Counted from the stretch's first letter, positions 1-10,083 are shown. The stretch is 64,000 nt of DNA from Saccharothrix syringae (GCF_009498035.1 NZ_CP034550.1:7688001-7752000); one strand, 5' to 3'. Translations and numbers: made by a program. The notes: a model not told the origin generated them from the sequence alone.

Positions 1-340
1 CGCCCTCGGCGACGAACGGCGGCGCACCGGGCTGCGGCGCCCGGTAGAACACGCCGACCGTCGGCGAGGTCAGGTACTCGCCCTCCGGGGCGGGCGGCTC
101 GGGCGCGGCGGGCGCCCCGGCCGCGACGACGGTGACCGGCTGCCCCGCGTCGTCCCACTCCACCTCGACGACCACGTCGCCCGCCTGCACGCGCAGCCGC
201 TTCGGCGCGGTCGGCACGTCGGCCAGCAGCCGCACCACCGAGCGCCGGGTCTCCTCCAGCAGCGCCCGGTGCCCGTCGAGGCGCTCGGTCAGGCCGTTGA
301 ACAGCTCGTGGCCGTTGTCGGTGATCACACCCTGCGTCAC
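1..340 (-). CDS. Biotin carboxyl carrier protein of acetyl-CoA carboxylase (partial)
   Basis: This is the biotin carrier subunit of acetyl-CoA carboxylase, which would carry CO2 to the carboxyltransferase encoded just upstream and so supply malonyl-CoA to the polyketide synthase. The visible N-terminal 113 codons end in [19 protein letters not shown], the conserved segment before the biotinyl domain. The biotinylation motif itself lies beyond the window edge, so the gene is incomplete at its 3' end. The GTG start overlaps the stop of the carboxyltransferase gene as GTGA, which points to translational coupling. A biotin carboxylase subunit is not seen in the window. Confidence 0.85.
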   Translation of the reverse strand, partial: MTQGVITDNGHELFNGLTERLDGHRALLEETRRSVVRLLADVPTAPKRLRVQAGDVVVEVEWDDAGQPVTVVAAGAPAAPEPPAPEGEYLTSPTVGVFYRAPQPGAPPFVAEG

Positions 341-2151
341 GGGGTTCCCTCCCTGTCGAACCATTCCGGCGAGCCGAAGGCCCGGAACCTGCGCCACCGC
401 CGCTCCACCAGGTCGTCCCGGTCCAGGGCGGACAGCCGGTCCAGGGCCGCGGCGAGCGCGGACCGCAGCCGGTCGGCCGCGGCGCGGTGGTCGGCCTGGC
501 TGCCGCCCGCCGGCTCCGGCACCACGCCGTCCACCACGCCCAGCCGCAGCAGGCTGCGCGCGTCGACCCGGAGCGCGTCGGCCGCGGTCGGGGCCATCGC
601 CGGGTCGCTCCACAGGATCGAGGCGCACCCCTCCGGGCTGATCACGGAGTACGTGCCCCGCTCGCAGATCAGCACCTCGTCGGCCGCGGCCAGGGCCAGC
701 GCCCCGCCACTGCCGCCCTCGCCGATGACGACCGCCACCACCGGCACGCGCAGCCCGGTCATCAGGCGGATGCTCTCCGCGATGGCCACGGCCTGCCCGT
801 TCTCCTCGGCCTCCACGCCGGGGTGGGCGCCGGGCGTGTCCACCAGCGTGACCACGGGCAGGGACAGCTTCTCGGCCAGCCGCATCAGCCGGGCCGCCTT
901 GCGGTACCCCCGCGGCGAGGCCATGCCGTAGTTGCGCCTGGCCAGCTCGGCGGGCGTGTGGCCCTTCTGGTGGCCGAGGACCACGACCGGGCGGCCGCCC
1001 AGCCGGGCGATGCCGCCGACGAGGGCGGCGCAGTCGCCGCCGATCCGGTCGCCGCGCAGCTCCTCGAAACCGTCGAAGGCCAGCGCCAGGTAGTCGAGCG
1101 CGGTGGGCCGGTCGATGTCCCTGGCCTGCCGCACGGTTTCCCAGCGGTCCACCGGGGGCAGCCGGTCGGGGTCGCGGATGACGGGGTCCGGACCGGTGCC
1201 GGGGTGAGGGGGTGCCTCGGCCGGCCGGGCGGCGCCGGCGGACCGGGCGACGCCGCCCGCCTGCTCTGCGTCGGCCGGTTGCCGGCTCCCGACGGCCCGC
1301 CCGCCCTCCCCCTCCCCCTCCCCCTCCACCCCACCCCGCTCCACCCCACCCCGCGCGGCCGCGAGCAGCGCGCCCAGAGCGGCCCGCAGCTCACCCCGCG
1401 GCCGGATCGCGTCGACCAGCCCGTGCGCCAGCAGGAACTCCGCCGTCTGGAACGCGGGCGGCAGCTCCTGCCGGATGGTCTGCTCGATCACCCGCCGCCC
1501 GGCGAAGCCCAGGCGCGCGCCCGGCTCGGCGACGATCACGTCGCACAGCGTCGCGAACGAGGCCGCCACCCCGCCGTAGGTCGGGTCGGTGACCAGCGAG
1601 ACGGTCAGCACCCCCGCCCGGTCCAGCCGACCCAGCGCCTGGCTGGTCTTCGCCATCTGCATCAGCGAGACGGCGCCCTCCTGCATCCGCGCCCCGCCGG
1701 ACGCCGGCACGAGCAGCAGCGGCCACCGCCGCTCCAGCGCGACCTCCGCCGCCCCGGTGACCAGCTCGCCGACCGCCGCGCCGAGGCTGCCGCCCAGGAA
1801 CCGGAAGTCCATCACGGCCGCGACCACCGGTTCACCGCCGATCCGGCCGGTCACCACCAGCACGGCCTCGGTCAGGCCGGTGGCCCGGCGCGCGGCGGCC
1901 AGCCGCTCCGGGTAGGGCTTGCGGTCGACGAAGCCGAGCACGTCGACGCTGCGCGCGGGCAGGTCGACGACCTCCGCGCTGCCGGGGTCGAACAGCAGGT
2001 CGACGCGCTCGGCCGCGGTGAGCCGGTGGTGGTGGTCGCACTCCGGGCAGACCCCGCCGCCGCGCGCCAACCGCTTCCCGTACAGCACCGCCCGGCAGCC
2101 GGGGCACAGCACCCAGTCGGTGCCGGTGTCCCCCTCCAGGGCTCTGGTCAT
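337..2151 (-). CDS. Fused acetyl-CoA carboxylase carboxyltransferase, beta and alpha subunits (AccD-AccA)
   Basis: Carboxyltransferase that moves the carboxyl group from biotin to acetyl-CoA to give malonyl-CoA. Residues 1-270 match AccD (beta), starting with a four-Cys zinc ribbon (CPGC near residue 17, CPEC near residue 35) followed by a crotonase-like fold with [12 protein letters not shown] low-complexity linker rich in Gly, Glu and Ala (about residues 270-320) leads to an AccA (alpha) half with [21 protein letters not shown] and [15 protein letters not shown]. coli has two separate genes; here one 604-residue chain carries both. Its place beside the BCCP and ACP genes indicates a dedicated malonyl-CoA supply for the polyketide. 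The ATG is preceded by a purine-rich GGGGGAG site. Confidence 0.92.
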   Translation of the reverse strand: MTRALEGDTGTDWVLCPGCRAVLYGKRLARGGGVCPECDHHHRLTAAERVDLLFDPGSAEVVDLPARSVDVLGFVDRKPYPERLAAARRATGLTEAVLVVTGRIGGEPVVAAVMDFRFLGGSLGAAVGELVTGAAEVALERRWPLLLVPASGGARMQEGAVSLMQMAKTSQALGRLDRAGVLTVSLVTDPTYGGVAASFATLCDVIVAEPGARLGFAGRRVIEQTIRQELPPAFQTAEFLLAHGLVDAIRPRGELRAALGALLAAARGGVERGGVEGEGEGEGGRAVGSRQPADAEQAGGVARSAGAARPAEAPPHPGTGPDPVIRDPDRLPPVDRWETVRQARDIDRPTALDYLALAFDGFEELRGDRIGGDCAALVGGIARLGGRPVVVLGHQKGHTPAELARRNYGMASPRGYRKAARLMRLAEKLSLPVVTLVDTPGAHPGVEAEENGQAVAIAESIRLMTGLRVPVVAVVIGEGGSGGALALAAADEVLICERGTYSVISPEGCASILWSDPAMAPTAADALRVDARSLLRLGVVDGVVPEPAGGSQADHRAAADRLRSALAAALDRLSALDRDDLVERRWRRFRAFGSPEWFDREGTP

Positions 2152-2194
2152 GCTCTCCCCCTCCTCCGACGCGACGGCACCGCGCCGCCCGCCC

Positions 2195-2440
2195 TCACCC
2201 GCCGTTGATCAGCGCCAGCAGCTCGCGCGGGGTCTTCGCCGACGCGACGGTGTCGTCGAGCGGGACGCCGCTCTCGCGGCTGATCCGCGACGCGGTCTCC
2301 AGCAGCGCGATCGAGTCGTAGCCGAGGTCGTCGAACTCGACGTCGAGGATGTCGCCGGCCAGGTCGACCCCCTCGTCGGCGCCGGCGCCCTCGACGAGCA
2401 CGCGCCGCAGGTCGTCGAGGGTGAACTTGGTGTCCTGCAT
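2195..2440 (-). CDS. Type II PKS acyl carrier protein
   Basis: Acyl carrier protein of 81 residues that holds the growing polyketide as a phosphopantetheine thioester. The attachment site is Ser43 in [10 protein letters not shown]. Length and acidic character fit the minimal type II PKS carrier. A strong AGGAGG Shine-Dalgarno sequence precedes the ATG. It lies 21 bp downstream of the chain length factor, giving the usual KSalpha-CLF-ACP order. Confidence 0.96.
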   Translation of the reverse strand: MQDTKFTLDDLRRVLVEGAGADEGVDLAGDILDVEFDDLGYDSIALLETASRISRESGVPLDDTVASAKTPRELLALINGG

Positions 2441-2461
2441 CTGCTCTCCTCCTGTAGTGGT

Positions 2462-3670
2462 TCAGCGCCCGTCCCGGACCACGAGCGCCGAGTTGAAGCC
2501 GTCCTGGCCGCGGGCGACCACCAGCGCCGTGCGCACCGGCACCTCGCGGGCACCGCCCAGCACGAGGTCGAGCCGGTGGCGCGGGTCGGGGTCGACGTTG
2601 ACCGTCGGCGGGACGACGCCGTCGCGGATGGCCAGCAGGGCGGAGGCCACGTCGAGCGCGCCACCGCCCGCGCACAGCCGGCCGGTCATGGTCTTCGGCG
2701 CGGTCACCGGCACGCCGCCCGGCCCGAACACCGCGGTCAGGGCCTCGGCCTCGACGCGGTCGAGGTCGGCGACCGCGGCGGCGTCGGCGAAGACCACGTC
2801 GACGTCGCCCGGTGCCGCGCCCGCGTCGCGCAGCGCCTGCTCGATCGCCCGGCGCAGCGCCGGTCCCCGGTCGGTGCCCGGCCGCGGGTCGAACGTGGCG
2901 GCGTACCCGGCGACCTCGCCGTACACCTCGGCGCCGCGGGCGCGGGCCGCCTCCCGGTCCTCGACGACCAGGATCGCGCCGCCCTCGCCGGGCACGTGCC
3001 CGGCGGCCCGCGGGTCGAACGGCAGGTACGCCGCGTCCGGGTCGTCTGCCGTGCTGAGCCTGCCGCCGGCCATCTGCGCGACCCAGCCCCACGGGCAGAT
3101 CGACCCGTCCACGCCGCCGGCGACGACGAGCCTGCTGCCCCTGCGGAGCTGCCTGCGGGCCTGCGCGAGCGAGTCCAGCCCGCCCGCGCCGTCGGTGACG
3201 ACCACCCCGCTCGGCCCCTTCAGGCCGTGCCGGATGGAGATCTGGCCGGTGTTGACCGCGTAGAACCAGGCGAAGGACTGGTACGCGCTGACGTGCGCGC
3301 TGCCCTTGCTCCACAGGTTCCGCAGCTCCTGCTGGCCGAACTCGAAGCCGCCCGCCGAGGACGCGGTGACCACGCCGGTGTCGAACGCGGGCAGGTCGCC
3401 CGGCTCCACCCCGGCGTCGGCCAGCGCCCAGTCGGCCGCGACCAGCGCCAGCCTCGTCATGTGGTCGGTCTGCGGCAGCAGCCTGCCGGGCAGGTGGTCC
3501 CGGGGCGCGAACCCCGGGACCTCGCCCGCCAGCGTGACCGGGTAGCCGGTGGCGTCGAACCGGCTGACCGGCCCGATGCCGCTGACCCCGGCGCAGGTGG
3601 CCGACCAGTAGTCCTCCGTGCCCAGGCCGTTCGGCGCGGTCACGCCGATGCCCGTCACCACCGCGCTCAT
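2462..3670 (-). CDS. Type II PKS chain length factor (KSbeta)
   Basis: Partner subunit of the ketosynthase heterodimer, which primes the synthase and sets chain length; 402 residues. It is a ketosynthase homologue in which the active-site Cys is lost. KSalpha reads STGCTSGLD, whereas this protein reads VTDGAGGLD. Most chain length factors have Gln at this position (Q161 in the actinorhodin protein), but here it is Gly161, an unusual substitution. The ATG overlaps the KSalpha stop as ATGA, as expected for subunits made in equal amounts. The sequence alone does not tell the chain length. Confidence 0.94.
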   Translation of the reverse strand: MSAVVTGIGVTAPNGLGTEDYWSATCAGVSGIGPVSRFDATGYPVTLAGEVPGFAPRDHLPGRLLPQTDHMTRLALVAADWALADAGVEPGDLPAFDTGVVTASSAGGFEFGQQELRNLWSKGSAHVSAYQSFAWFYAVNTGQISIRHGLKGPSGVVVTDGAGGLDSLAQARRQLRRGSRLVVAGGVDGSICPWGWVAQMAGGRLSTADDPDAAYLPFDPRAAGHVPGEGGAILVVEDREAARARGAEVYGEVAGYAATFDPRPGTDRGPALRRAIEQALRDAGAAPGDVDVVFADAAAVADLDRVEAEALTAVFGPGGVPVTAPKTMTGRLCAGGGALDVASALLAIRDGVVPPTVNVDPDPRHRLDLVLGGAREVPVRTALVVARGQDGFNSALVVRDGR

Positions 3671-4935
3671 GCCGCCGGGCCCTCCGGGTCGCGCAGCACC
3701 ATCGCGCTCTGGAACCCGCCGAACCCGCTGCCCACGGTCAGCACCGCGTCCGTGCGCCACTCCCGGGCGGTGACCGGGACGTAGTCCAGGTCGCACTCCG
3801 GGTCCGGGGTGCGCAGGTTCGCCGTCGGCGGCACCACGTCGTACTTCATGGCCAGCACCGAGGCGGCGATCTCCAGCGAGCCGATGGCGCCCAGCGAGTG
3901 CCCGATCATGGACTTCACCGAGCTGATCGGCGTGCGGTAGGCGTGCTCGCCCAGGCTGCGCTTGAACGCCGCGGTCTCGTGCCGGTCGTTCTGCTTGGTG
4001 CCCGAACCGTGCGCGTTGACGTAGTCGATGTCCTCGGGGTTCATCCACGCCTCGTCCAGCGCCCTGGTGATGGCCTCGGCCATCTCCGCGCCGTCGGGCC
4101 GCAGCCCGGTCATGTGGAAGGCGTTGCACCGGGTCGCGAACCCGGCGATCTCGGCGTAGACCTGGGCGCCGCGCCGGCGCGCGGACTCCAGCTCCTCCAG
4201 CACGAACACCGCCGCGCCCTCGCCCAGCACGAAACCGCTGCGGGTCCCGTCGAACGGGCGCGAGGCGTGCGCGGGGTCGTCGTTGTCGGGCGTGGTGGCC
4301 TTGATGGCGTCGAAGCAGGCCAGGGTGATCGGCGAGATCGGCGCGTCGGTGGCACCCGCGACCACGACGTCCGCCGAGCCCTCCCGCACCAGCTCGCAGG
4401 CGTGCCCCACCGCGTCCAGGCCCGAGGTGCAGCCGGTGGACACCACGGTCACCGGCCCCTCGGCGCCCACCTGCCACGCCACCTCGGCCGCGAACGAGCT
4501 GGGCACCAGGTGGCCGTACAGGTGCGGGGTCGTGTACCGGTGGTCGACCAGGTGCAGCCTGCCGTCGTCGCTGACCACCCGGTACTCCCGCTCCAGGCTC
4601 GTGGTGGCGCCGACCGCGGTGCCGATGGTCACCCCGACCCGGGACGGGTCGAGCCCGGCGAACTCCACCCCGCTGTCCGCGACCGCCTCGGCGGCGGCCA
4701 CGACGGCGAGCTGGGAGGCCCGGTCCATCCGCCGGACCTGCTGCGGGCCCAGCCCGTGCATCTCCGGGTAGAAGTCGATCTCCGCGGCCACCCGGGAGCG
4801 GAACGGCGCCGGGTCGAAGAAGCTGATCCGCCTGGTCGCGGTTCGCCCCTCGGACAGCAGGCTCCAGAAGTTCTTCACCCCGATCCCACCGGGCGCGACG
4901 GTGCCCACCCCGGTGATCACTACCCGCCGTGTCAC
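3667..4935 (-). CDS. Type II PKS ketosynthase alpha (KSalpha)
   Basis: Beta-ketoacyl synthase that condenses malonyl units on the ACP to build the aromatic polyketide; 422 residues. The N-terminus [15 protein letters not shown] is typical. Catalytic Cys169 sits in [11 protein letters not shown], with downstream His motifs in [12 protein letters not shown] and [13 protein letters not shown] chose the GTG at 4935 because GAAAGGAGATCGCC lies immediately upstream and because family members start here; longer readings run into poorly conserved sequence. It is preceded by the TcmI-type cyclase gene (56-bp gap) and coupled by ATGA to the chain length factor. Confidence 0.96.
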   Translation of the reverse strand: MTRRVVITGVGTVAPGGIGVKNFWSLLSEGRTATRRISFFDPAPFRSRVAAEIDFYPEMHGLGPQQVRRMDRASQLAVVAAAEAVADSGVEFAGLDPSRVGVTIGTAVGATTSLEREYRVVSDDGRLHLVDHRYTTPHLYGHLVPSSFAAEVAWQVGAEGPVTVVSTGCTSGLDAVGHACELVREGSADVVVAGATDAPISPITLACFDAIKATTPDNDDPAHASRPFDGTRSGFVLGEGAAVFVLEELESARRRGAQVYAEIAGFATRCNAFHMTGLRPDGAEMAEAITRALDEAWMNPEDIDYVNAHGSGTKQNDRHETAAFKRSLGEHAYRTPISSVKSMIGHSLGAIGSLEIAASVLAMKYDVVPPTANLRTPDPECDLDYVPVTAREWRTDAVLTVGSGFGGFQSAMVLRDPEGPAA

Positions 4936-4991
4936 TGGCGATCTCCTTTCACGGCGTCCGCGCGCCCGCGACGGGCGCGCTGGTCGATCGG

Positions 4992-5321
4992 TCAGCCCTG
5001 GGCCGACCAGTGGTAGAAGCGCGTGGCCATCGCGTCCTTGGGCGAGCGCCACGTCCCCGGGTCGTACGCCTCGATGAACTCCTTGAGGTCGTTGCTGATC
5101 CGCACGAACTCGGGCTCGCCCTTGGCCGCCTCGACCGCCTCGCCGCCCTGGTCGTCGTCGAAGTCCTGGAGGTGGAAGTACAGGCCCTGGTAGGAGAAGA
5201 GCTGGCGCCGGCGCGTGCCCATCCGGTGCGGCATGGCGCCCGCGTCGAACTCGGCGAACAGCCTGGCCACGTCCTCGCCCGACTCCGGGCGCATCCGGGC
5301 CACGATCAGCGTGCTGTGCAT
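4992..5321 (-). CDS. TcmI-family polyketide cyclase
   Basis: Small cyclase (109 residues) of the TcmI/JadI type, which closes late rings of tetracenomycin-like, angucycline and pentangular aromatic polyketides. Family features visible are the start [10 protein letters not shown], the segment [14 protein letters not shown] and the C-terminal [13 protein letters not shown]. Length matches the family. The family is a dimeric alpha-beta barrel acting in the cytoplasm on the ACP-bound or released chain. It lies between the KSalpha gene and the oxygenase-domain gene on the same strand. The exact regiochemistry of cyclisation cannot be read from sequence. Confidence 0.88.
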   Translation of the reverse strand: MHSTLIVARMRPESGEDVARLFAEFDAGAMPHRMGTRRRQLFSYQGLYFHLQDFDDDQGGEAVEAAKGEPEFVRISNDLKEFIEAYDPGTWRSPKDAMATRFYHWSAQG

Positions 5322-5326
5322 GGGTG

Positions 5327-5668
5327 TCAGACCTCCGCGTTCGAGTTGTGGGGTGCGCCGAACCACCGGCGCAGGGCCTCGCCCGGGTCGCCGCCGGGCG
5401 CCTCGGCGACCCAGGCCACGTGCCCGTCCGGGCGCACCAGGACCGCCGCGAGGCCGGTCAGGGGGCCGCCGGCCGGCGCGCCGGTGACCACGTCGACCCG
5501 GTCGGCCCAGCCGGCCGCGGCCCGGCGCAGGCCCGCGTCGTCGGCCAGGTCCAGCAGCACGCCCCGGCCCCGTCCGGTCCCGACCTCGACCGGCGGCAGC
5601 CGGCGGCCGACCACACCGCGGTCGGCCCCGGCGGGCAGTGCCCGCGGCGTGCGGGCGACCTCTTCCAC
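5327..5668 (-). CDS. Stand-alone C-terminal (thioredoxin-like) domain of an aromatic hydroxylase
   Basis: A 113-residue protein that resembles only the C-terminal domain of the FAD hydroxylase encoded next door. The segments [23 protein letters not shown] and ALRRWFGA have counterparts [23 protein letters not shown] and ALERWFGP at the end of that enzyme. It has no FAD-binding or catalytic domain. In the PgaE/RdmE-type hydroxylases this thioredoxin-like domain has no known redox role. The gene starts at GTG 5668, 10 nt after the hydroxylase stop, with a purine-rich GAGGGGG. It could be a remnant of a duplicated hydroxylase or a maintained subunit; the open frame and good ribosome site favour the second. 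Function unknown. Confidence 0.75.
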   Translation of the reverse strand: MEEVARTPRALPAGADRGVVGRRLPPVEVGTGRGRGVLLDLADDAGLRRAAAGWADRVDVVTGAPAGGPLTGLAAVLVRPDGHVAWVAEAPGGDPGEALRRWFGAPHNSNAEV

Positions 5669-5678
5669 GGCCGCCCCC

Positions 5679-7151
5679 TCAGCCCCGGTCGAGCGGGCCG
5701 AACCACCGCTCCAGCGCCACGGCCAGGTCGCCGCCGCCCGGCGAGGTCCAGGCCACGTACCCGTCCGGCCGCACCAGCACCGCGGCCGTGCCCGCCGCCA
5801 CGTCGTCGGGCTCCGCCCCGATGACCGCCGCCGTCACGCACGTGACGCGGTCCGACCAGTCCTCGGCGATCTCGCGCACCTTGGGGTCGTCGGCCAGGTC
5901 GAGCAGCACGCCCCGGCCGGTGTGCAGCAGCTCGGTGGTCGTCGTCTCACCGGACGAGGTGGTCAGCGAGCGCTTCGGCAGGCGGCGACCGAGCAGCGGG
6001 TGGTCGCCCTCGGCCACCTCGTAGGCGACCTCCAGGTGGCTGACCATGCCCGCCAGGTGGCGGCTGACGTCCGGGTAGGCGATCAGCTCGGCGAACACCT
6101 CGCGCAGCGGCTCGACCTCCTCGCCGCTGAGGAACAGCACGCCCTGGGCCCTGGTGTTCATCAGCAGCCGCGCCCCGACCGGGTGCCGCTCGGCGTGGTA
6201 GCTGTCCAGCAGCCCCGGCGCGGCCGTGCCGCGCACCTCGGCGGCCAGCTTCCAGCCGAGGTTCACCGCGTCCTGCACGCCCGTGCTCAGGCCCTGCCCG
6301 CCCGCCGGGAGGTGGATGTGGGCCGCGTCCCCGGCCAGCAGCACGCGGCCGCGCCGGTAGTGCGCGACCTGGCGGGCGGCGTCGGTGAAGGAGCTGACCC
6401 ACGAGGCGGAGCCGCCGCTGATGTCCTCGCCGGTGAGCCGCTGCCAGGCGGCGGCGACCTCGGCGAAGGTCGGCGGTTCGGCGCGCTCGGTGGGCGGGAC
6501 GCCGCGCTCGCAGATGATGACGCGGTCCACGCCACCGCCGAGCGGGGCCGACATCACCATGCCGCCCGCCACGCGCTCGCCCAGGAACCGCGGCCGCAGG
6601 TCGCAGCCGACCACGTCGGCCAGGTACATCTCGCGCGTGGCCGGCGAACCCGGGAAGTCGAACCCGGCGGCCCTGCGCACCGGGCTCTGGCCGCCGTCGC
6701 AGCCGACCAGGTACGCCGCCCGCAGGGTGCGTTGACCATCCGGTGTGGACACGGTGACGTCCACACCGGACCCGTCGTCGTTCAGGCCCGTGAACTCCCA
6801 GCCGCGGCGGATGTCCGCGCCCAGTCCCAGGGCCCACTCCTCCAGCACCGCCTCGGTGCGCGACTGCGGGATGCTGCGCGCCCCGAAGTGCGCGCCCTCC
6901 AGCACGGTGTAGTCGAACAGCAGGCCGCCGAAGTGGCCCACGGCGCTGGTCTCGACCTCGCCGAACGCGGGCAGCAGCCCCCGCTGGTCGAAGACCTCGA
7001 CGGTGCGCGCGGTGAACCCCAGCCCCCGCGACTGGCCGGTCGGCTCGGCCAGCCGCTCCACCAGCACGACGCGCGCGCCGCCCAGGCGCAGCTCGCCGGC
7101 GAGCATCAGGCCCGTGGGCCCGGCGCCCACGACTACGACATCGGTGTCCAT
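5679..7151 (-). CDS. FAD-dependent aromatic polyketide hydroxylase
   Basis: Class A flavoprotein monooxygenase (490 residues) that hydroxylates the polycyclic aglycone with NADPH and O2. The order seen is an N-terminal Rossmann motif VVVGAGPTGLMLAGEL, a central substrate domain, the second FAD motif RVLLAGDAAHIHLPAGGQG near residue 285, and a C-terminal thioredoxin-like domain from about residue 390. This layout is that of PgaE, RdmE and related enzymes of angucycline and anthracycline pathways. It is followed at 10 nt by an extra copy of its own C-terminal domain. The site of hydroxylation cannot be read from sequence. Confidence 0.93.
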   Translation of the reverse strand: MDTDVVVVGAGPTGLMLAGELRLGGARVVLVERLAEPTGQSRGLGFTARTVEVFDQRGLLPAFGEVETSAVGHFGGLLFDYTVLEGAHFGARSIPQSRTEAVLEEWALGLGADIRRGWEFTGLNDDGSGVDVTVSTPDGQRTLRAAYLVGCDGGQSPVRRAAGFDFPGSPATREMYLADVVGCDLRPRFLGERVAGGMVMSAPLGGGVDRVIICERGVPPTERAEPPTFAEVAAAWQRLTGEDISGGSASWVSSFTDAARQVAHYRRGRVLLAGDAAHIHLPAGGQGLSTGVQDAVNLGWKLAAEVRGTAAPGLLDSYHAERHPVGARLLMNTRAQGVLFLSGEEVEPLREVFAELIAYPDVSRHLAGMVSHLEVAYEVAEGDHPLLGRRLPKRSLTTSSGETTTTELLHTGRGVLLDLADDPKVREIAEDWSDRVTCVTAAVIGAEPDDVAAGTAAVLVRPDGYVAWTSPGGGDLAVALERWFGPLDRG

Positions 7152-7168
7152 CTCCGGCTCCCCCGTGG

Positions 7169-8344
7169 TCAAGGTCGATCGGGTCCGATCACCGCGAGGA
7201 GCCGGCCCAGCGCGGTGGCGGGCGACGGCATGGCCCGCATCTCCACCGCGACCTCCCGGCTCGCCGCGCGGTAGGACGGGTCGCGCAGCACGTCGGCGAC
7301 CACCGGCGCGAGGTCGTCGGCCGTGGTGCCCGACATCGGCAGCATGGCGCCCGCGCCGCGCTCGCACGCGGTGCGCGCGTTCGGCAGGCTGTCGTCGGGC
7401 AGGGTCAGCACCACCTGCGGCACGCCCGCGTCGAACGCGGTGTACATGGTGCCCATCCCGCCGTGGTGGATCACCAGGTCGCCGGTCGCCAGCAACTGCC
7501 GCAGCGGCACCCAGCCCACCGCGGTCACGTGGGGCGGCAGCGGGGTCGGCAACGCCGCGAGGCTCGCGTCACCGGTGGCCAGCACCAGCTCGACGCCCAG
7601 GTCGGCGGTGCCCTGGACGACCTCGCGCAGCACGTCGCCGTCGCCGTAGATGCCCGGGATGGATCCCAGGGTGACCACCACCCGCGGCCGCGCGCCGCGG
7701 GTGAGCAGCCCGCGGGTCAGCTCCGCGCCGCCGTTGTACGGGGTGTAGCGCATCCGCACGGTCGGCACCCCGGCCGGCCGCACGGGCGCGTCCTGGGTGA
7801 ACCGCGGCAGCGACGCCGGGCTGAGGTCGACCTCCACGTCCGCCTCGCCGGGCGCCACCACACCGGCCCGGTCGACCGCCTTGAGCAGGTGCACCAGGGC
7901 GGGCCGGAACGTCGGCCGCGGCGTGCCGATGCCGTGCAGCACGGCGGGCACGCCGACCGCGCGCGCCGCCACCAGCCCGGCCACGTGCGGCGGCGGGTAG
8001 ACCACGGCCTCGGCGCCCCACGTGCGGGCGGCGTCGACCAGGCGGTCCAGCATGATCTCGCCCATGCGCCCGAAGACCGAGGCGATGTAGTCGATGTGCT
8101 CGGCATCGGTGATCCGGGCGCCCGTGGAGCGCTCGGCCACCATGTGCGCCAGCTTCTCGTAGGTCTGCCCGGCCTCGCCGTCGTCGATCGCGATCGCGGG
8201 CAGCCCCGCGCCCACCGCGACGCGCAGCGCCGAGCCGCTCGCCGCGACCAGCACCTCGTGGCCCGCCGCCAGCGCCGCGTGCGCCAGCGGCACCAGCGGC
8301 AGCATGTGGGAGGCGCCGGGGATGGTGGTGAACAGCAACCGCAC
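7169..8344 (-). CDS. Polyketide glycosyltransferase (GT1 family)
   Basis: Glycosyltransferase of 391 residues that would move the deoxy-amino sugar from its TDP carrier to the aromatic aglycone. The C-terminal nucleotide-sugar motif is clear: LVIHHGGMGTMYTAFDAGVPQVVL, shown here only as key residues HHGG and the downstream DAGVPQ. The N-terminus LLFTTIPGASHMLPLVPLA is also typical. The start is GTG, 1 nt after the stop of the epimerase gene, so translation is probably coupled. No EryCII/DesVIII-type helper gene lies beside it, and only one glycosyltransferase is present in the window. Confidence 0.92.
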   Translation of the reverse strand: MRLLFTTIPGASHMLPLVPLAHAALAAGHEVLVAASGSALRVAVGAGLPAIAIDDGEAGQTYEKLAHMVAERSTGARITDAEHIDYIASVFGRMGEIMLDRLVDAARTWGAEAVVYPPPHVAGLVAARAVGVPAVLHGIGTPRPTFRPALVHLLKAVDRAGVVAPGEADVEVDLSPASLPRFTQDAPVRPAGVPTVRMRYTPYNGGAELTRGLLTRGARPRVVVTLGSIPGIYGDGDVLREVVQGTADLGVELVLATGDASLAALPTPLPPHVTAVGWVPLRQLLATGDLVIHHGGMGTMYTAFDAGVPQVVLTLPDDSLPNARTACERGAGAMLPMSGTTADDLAPVVADVLRDPSYRAASREVAVEMRAMPSPATALGRLLAVIGPDRP

Positions 8345-8345
8345 G

Positions 8346-8954
8346 TCAGCGGCCCCCCATCAACTGCTTCTCGATGAGCTTGCACTGGTGGTAGTCGGGC
8401 AGCACGCCCCGCTCGGCCGCCTCGGCCAGGGTGATGGCCACCCGGTCGCGCTCGGACAGGACCGGCTCGATGCCCTCCGGGATCGGCAGGCCCAGGGCCG
8501 GGTCGAGCACGGCCAGGGCCTGCTCGTGCGCGGGCACGTAGGAGCCGGTGAGGATGTAGGACATCACCGTCCGGTCGCCGAGCGCGACGAACGCGTGGCC
8601 CACGCCGACCGGGAAGTACATGCCGCGGAAGTGGCGCTGGTCCATGTGCACCGCGTCCCACTTGCCGAACGTCGGCGAGCCGACCCGGATGTCGACGACG
8701 ATGTCGATCGCCTCGCCGGTGGCGCAGTAGACGTACTTGGCCATGCCGGGCGGGGTGGTGGTGTAGTGGATGCCGCGGACCACGCCGCGGCGGGACTCGC
8801 TGTGGTTGGACTGCGCGACCGGGAAGTGGTCGCCGCCCACGGCGTCGCGGAAGGCCGGGCCCTGGAAGGGCGAGACGAACAGGCCCCGCTCGTCCGGGAA
8901 CACGTCCGGGGTGAACTCCAGGGCACCCTCGACCGCGAGTTGGCGAACCTGCAT
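8346..8954 (-). CDS. dTDP-4-keto-6-deoxyhexose 3,5-epimerase (RmlC-like)
   Basis: Cupin-type sugar epimerase (202 residues) that inverts C5 and possibly C3 of a TDP-4-ketohexose, converting the D- to the L-series. The catalytic His region RGVVRGIHY, the FPVGVGHAFVAL segment and the SYILTGSYVP stretch match RmlC/EvaD-type enzymes. It is flanked by the glycosyltransferase and the aminotransferase genes. Whether it is a 5- or 3,5-epimerase cannot be told from sequence. Its presence argues for an L-configured sugar on the product. Confidence 0.9.
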   Translation of the reverse strand: MQVRQLAVEGALEFTPDVFPDERGLFVSPFQGPAFRDAVGGDHFPVAQSNHSESRRGVVRGIHYTTTPPGMAKYVYCATGEAIDIVVDIRVGSPTFGKWDAVHMDQRHFRGMYFPVGVGHAFVALGDRTVMSYILTGSYVPAHEQALAVLDPALGLPIPEGIEPVLSERDRVAITLAEAAERGVLPDYHQCKLIEKQLMGGR

Positions 8955-8973
8955 GGTGCTTCCTCCTGGTGGT

Positions 8974-10083
8974 CTACAGCGTCCTGAGCACTTCGCGCAC
9001 CGCGCTGATCACCTTGTCCTGCAGGTCCGGTGTCAGCGAGGCGTACATCGGCAGCGAGAAGATCCGGCCGGCCAGGTCCTCGGTCACCGGCAGCGAACCG
9101 GCGGGCACGCCGAGGTGGGCGAACCCGGACATGGTGTGCACCGGCCACGGGTAGCTGATGTTGAGGTGGATGTCGTAGCCCTTGAGGCGTTCGATGATCT
9201 CGTCGCGGCGCGGGTGCCGGACGACGTAGACGTAGTACACGTGCTCGTTGCCCTCGGCGACCCGCGGCAGCTCCAGCCCCGTGTCGGCCAGCCCCTCGGC
9301 GTAGCGGCGCGCGACCTCGCGGCGGGCGGCGACGTAGTCGTCGAGCCTGCGCAGCTTGCGGCGCAGGATCTCGGCGTGCACCTCGTCGAGCCGGCTGTTG
9401 TGGCCCGGCGTCTCGACGACGTAGTAGCGCTCCTCCATGCCGTAGTAGCGCAGCCGGCGGAGGTTCCGCTCGACGTCGTCGTGCGGCGTGGTGATCGCGC
9501 CGCCGTCGCCGTACGCGCCGAGCACCTTCGTGGGGTAGAAGGAGAACGCGGCCGCGTCACCCATCGTCCCGGCCAGGGCGCCGTGGTGCCGGGCGCCGTG
9601 CGCCTGCGCGCAGTCCTCCAGCAGCCGCAGGTCGTACTCGTCGGCGAGCGCCCGCAGCGGCGCCATGTCCACGCACTGGCCGTAGAGGTGCACCGGCAGC
9701 AGGCAGCGGGTCCGCTCGGTGATCGCGGCCTCCACCTGGTCGGTGTCCATCAGGAAGTCGTCCTCGCGGACGTCCACGAACACCGGCGTGGCGCCGACCG
9801 CGTCGATGGCGACCACGGTCGGTGCGGCGGTGTTGGACACCGTGATCACCTCGTCGCCCGGCCCGACGCCCAGCGCCTGGAGGCCGAGCTTGACGGCGTT
9901 GGTGCCGTTGTCCACGCCGACGCAGTGCGCGGTGCCGTGCCGGCCGGCGAACTCCTCCTCGAAGCGGCGCACGCTCTCGCCCAGGACGAGCTGCCCCGAG
10001 CGGAAGACCGTCTCCACGGCGTCGAGCACGTCCTCGCGCTCCGCCTCGTACTCGGCCAGGTAGTCCCACACCCGAATGGTCAT
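8974..10083 (-). CDS. TDP-3-keto-6-deoxyhexose 3-aminotransferase (DegT/DnrJ/EryC1 family)
   Basis: PLP-dependent sugar aminotransferase of 369 residues that places the amino group on C3 of the deoxysugar. Visible motifs are [18 protein letters not shown], the PLP-facing [11 protein letters not shown] and the Schiff-base Lys in [15 protein letters not shown]. The N-terminal signature [19 protein letters not shown] resembles 3-aminotransferases of desosamine, rhodosamine and related pathways. ATG at 10083 overlaps the stop of the N-methyltransferase gene as ATGA, so the two steps (amination, then N-methylation) are translationally linked. Confidence 0.93.
   Translation of the reverse strand: MTIRVWDYLAEYEAEREDVLDAVETVFRSGQLVLGESVRRFEEEFAGRHGTAHCVGVDNGTNAVKLGLQALGVGPGDEVITVSNTAAPTVVAIDAVGATPVFVDVREDDFLMDTDQVEAAITERTRCLLPVHLYGQCVDMAPLRALADEYDLRLLEDCAQAHGARHHGALAGTMGDAAAFSFYPTKVLGAYGDGGAITTPHDDVERNLRRLRYYGMEERYYVVETPGHNSRLDEVHAEILRRKLRRLDDYVAARREVARRYAEGLADTGLELPRVAEGNEHVYYVYVVRHPRRDEIIERLKGYDIHLNISYPWPVHTMSGFAHLGVPAGSLPVTEDLAGRIFSLPMYASLTPDLQDKVISAVREVLRTL

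Noticed and set aside
132..3784. Long plus-strand readings opposite the ACC, ACP and CLF genes
   Set aside because: They are complements of clear minus-strand genes in GC-rich DNA, with Arg/Pro/Ala-biased, low-complexity sequence and no family motifs.
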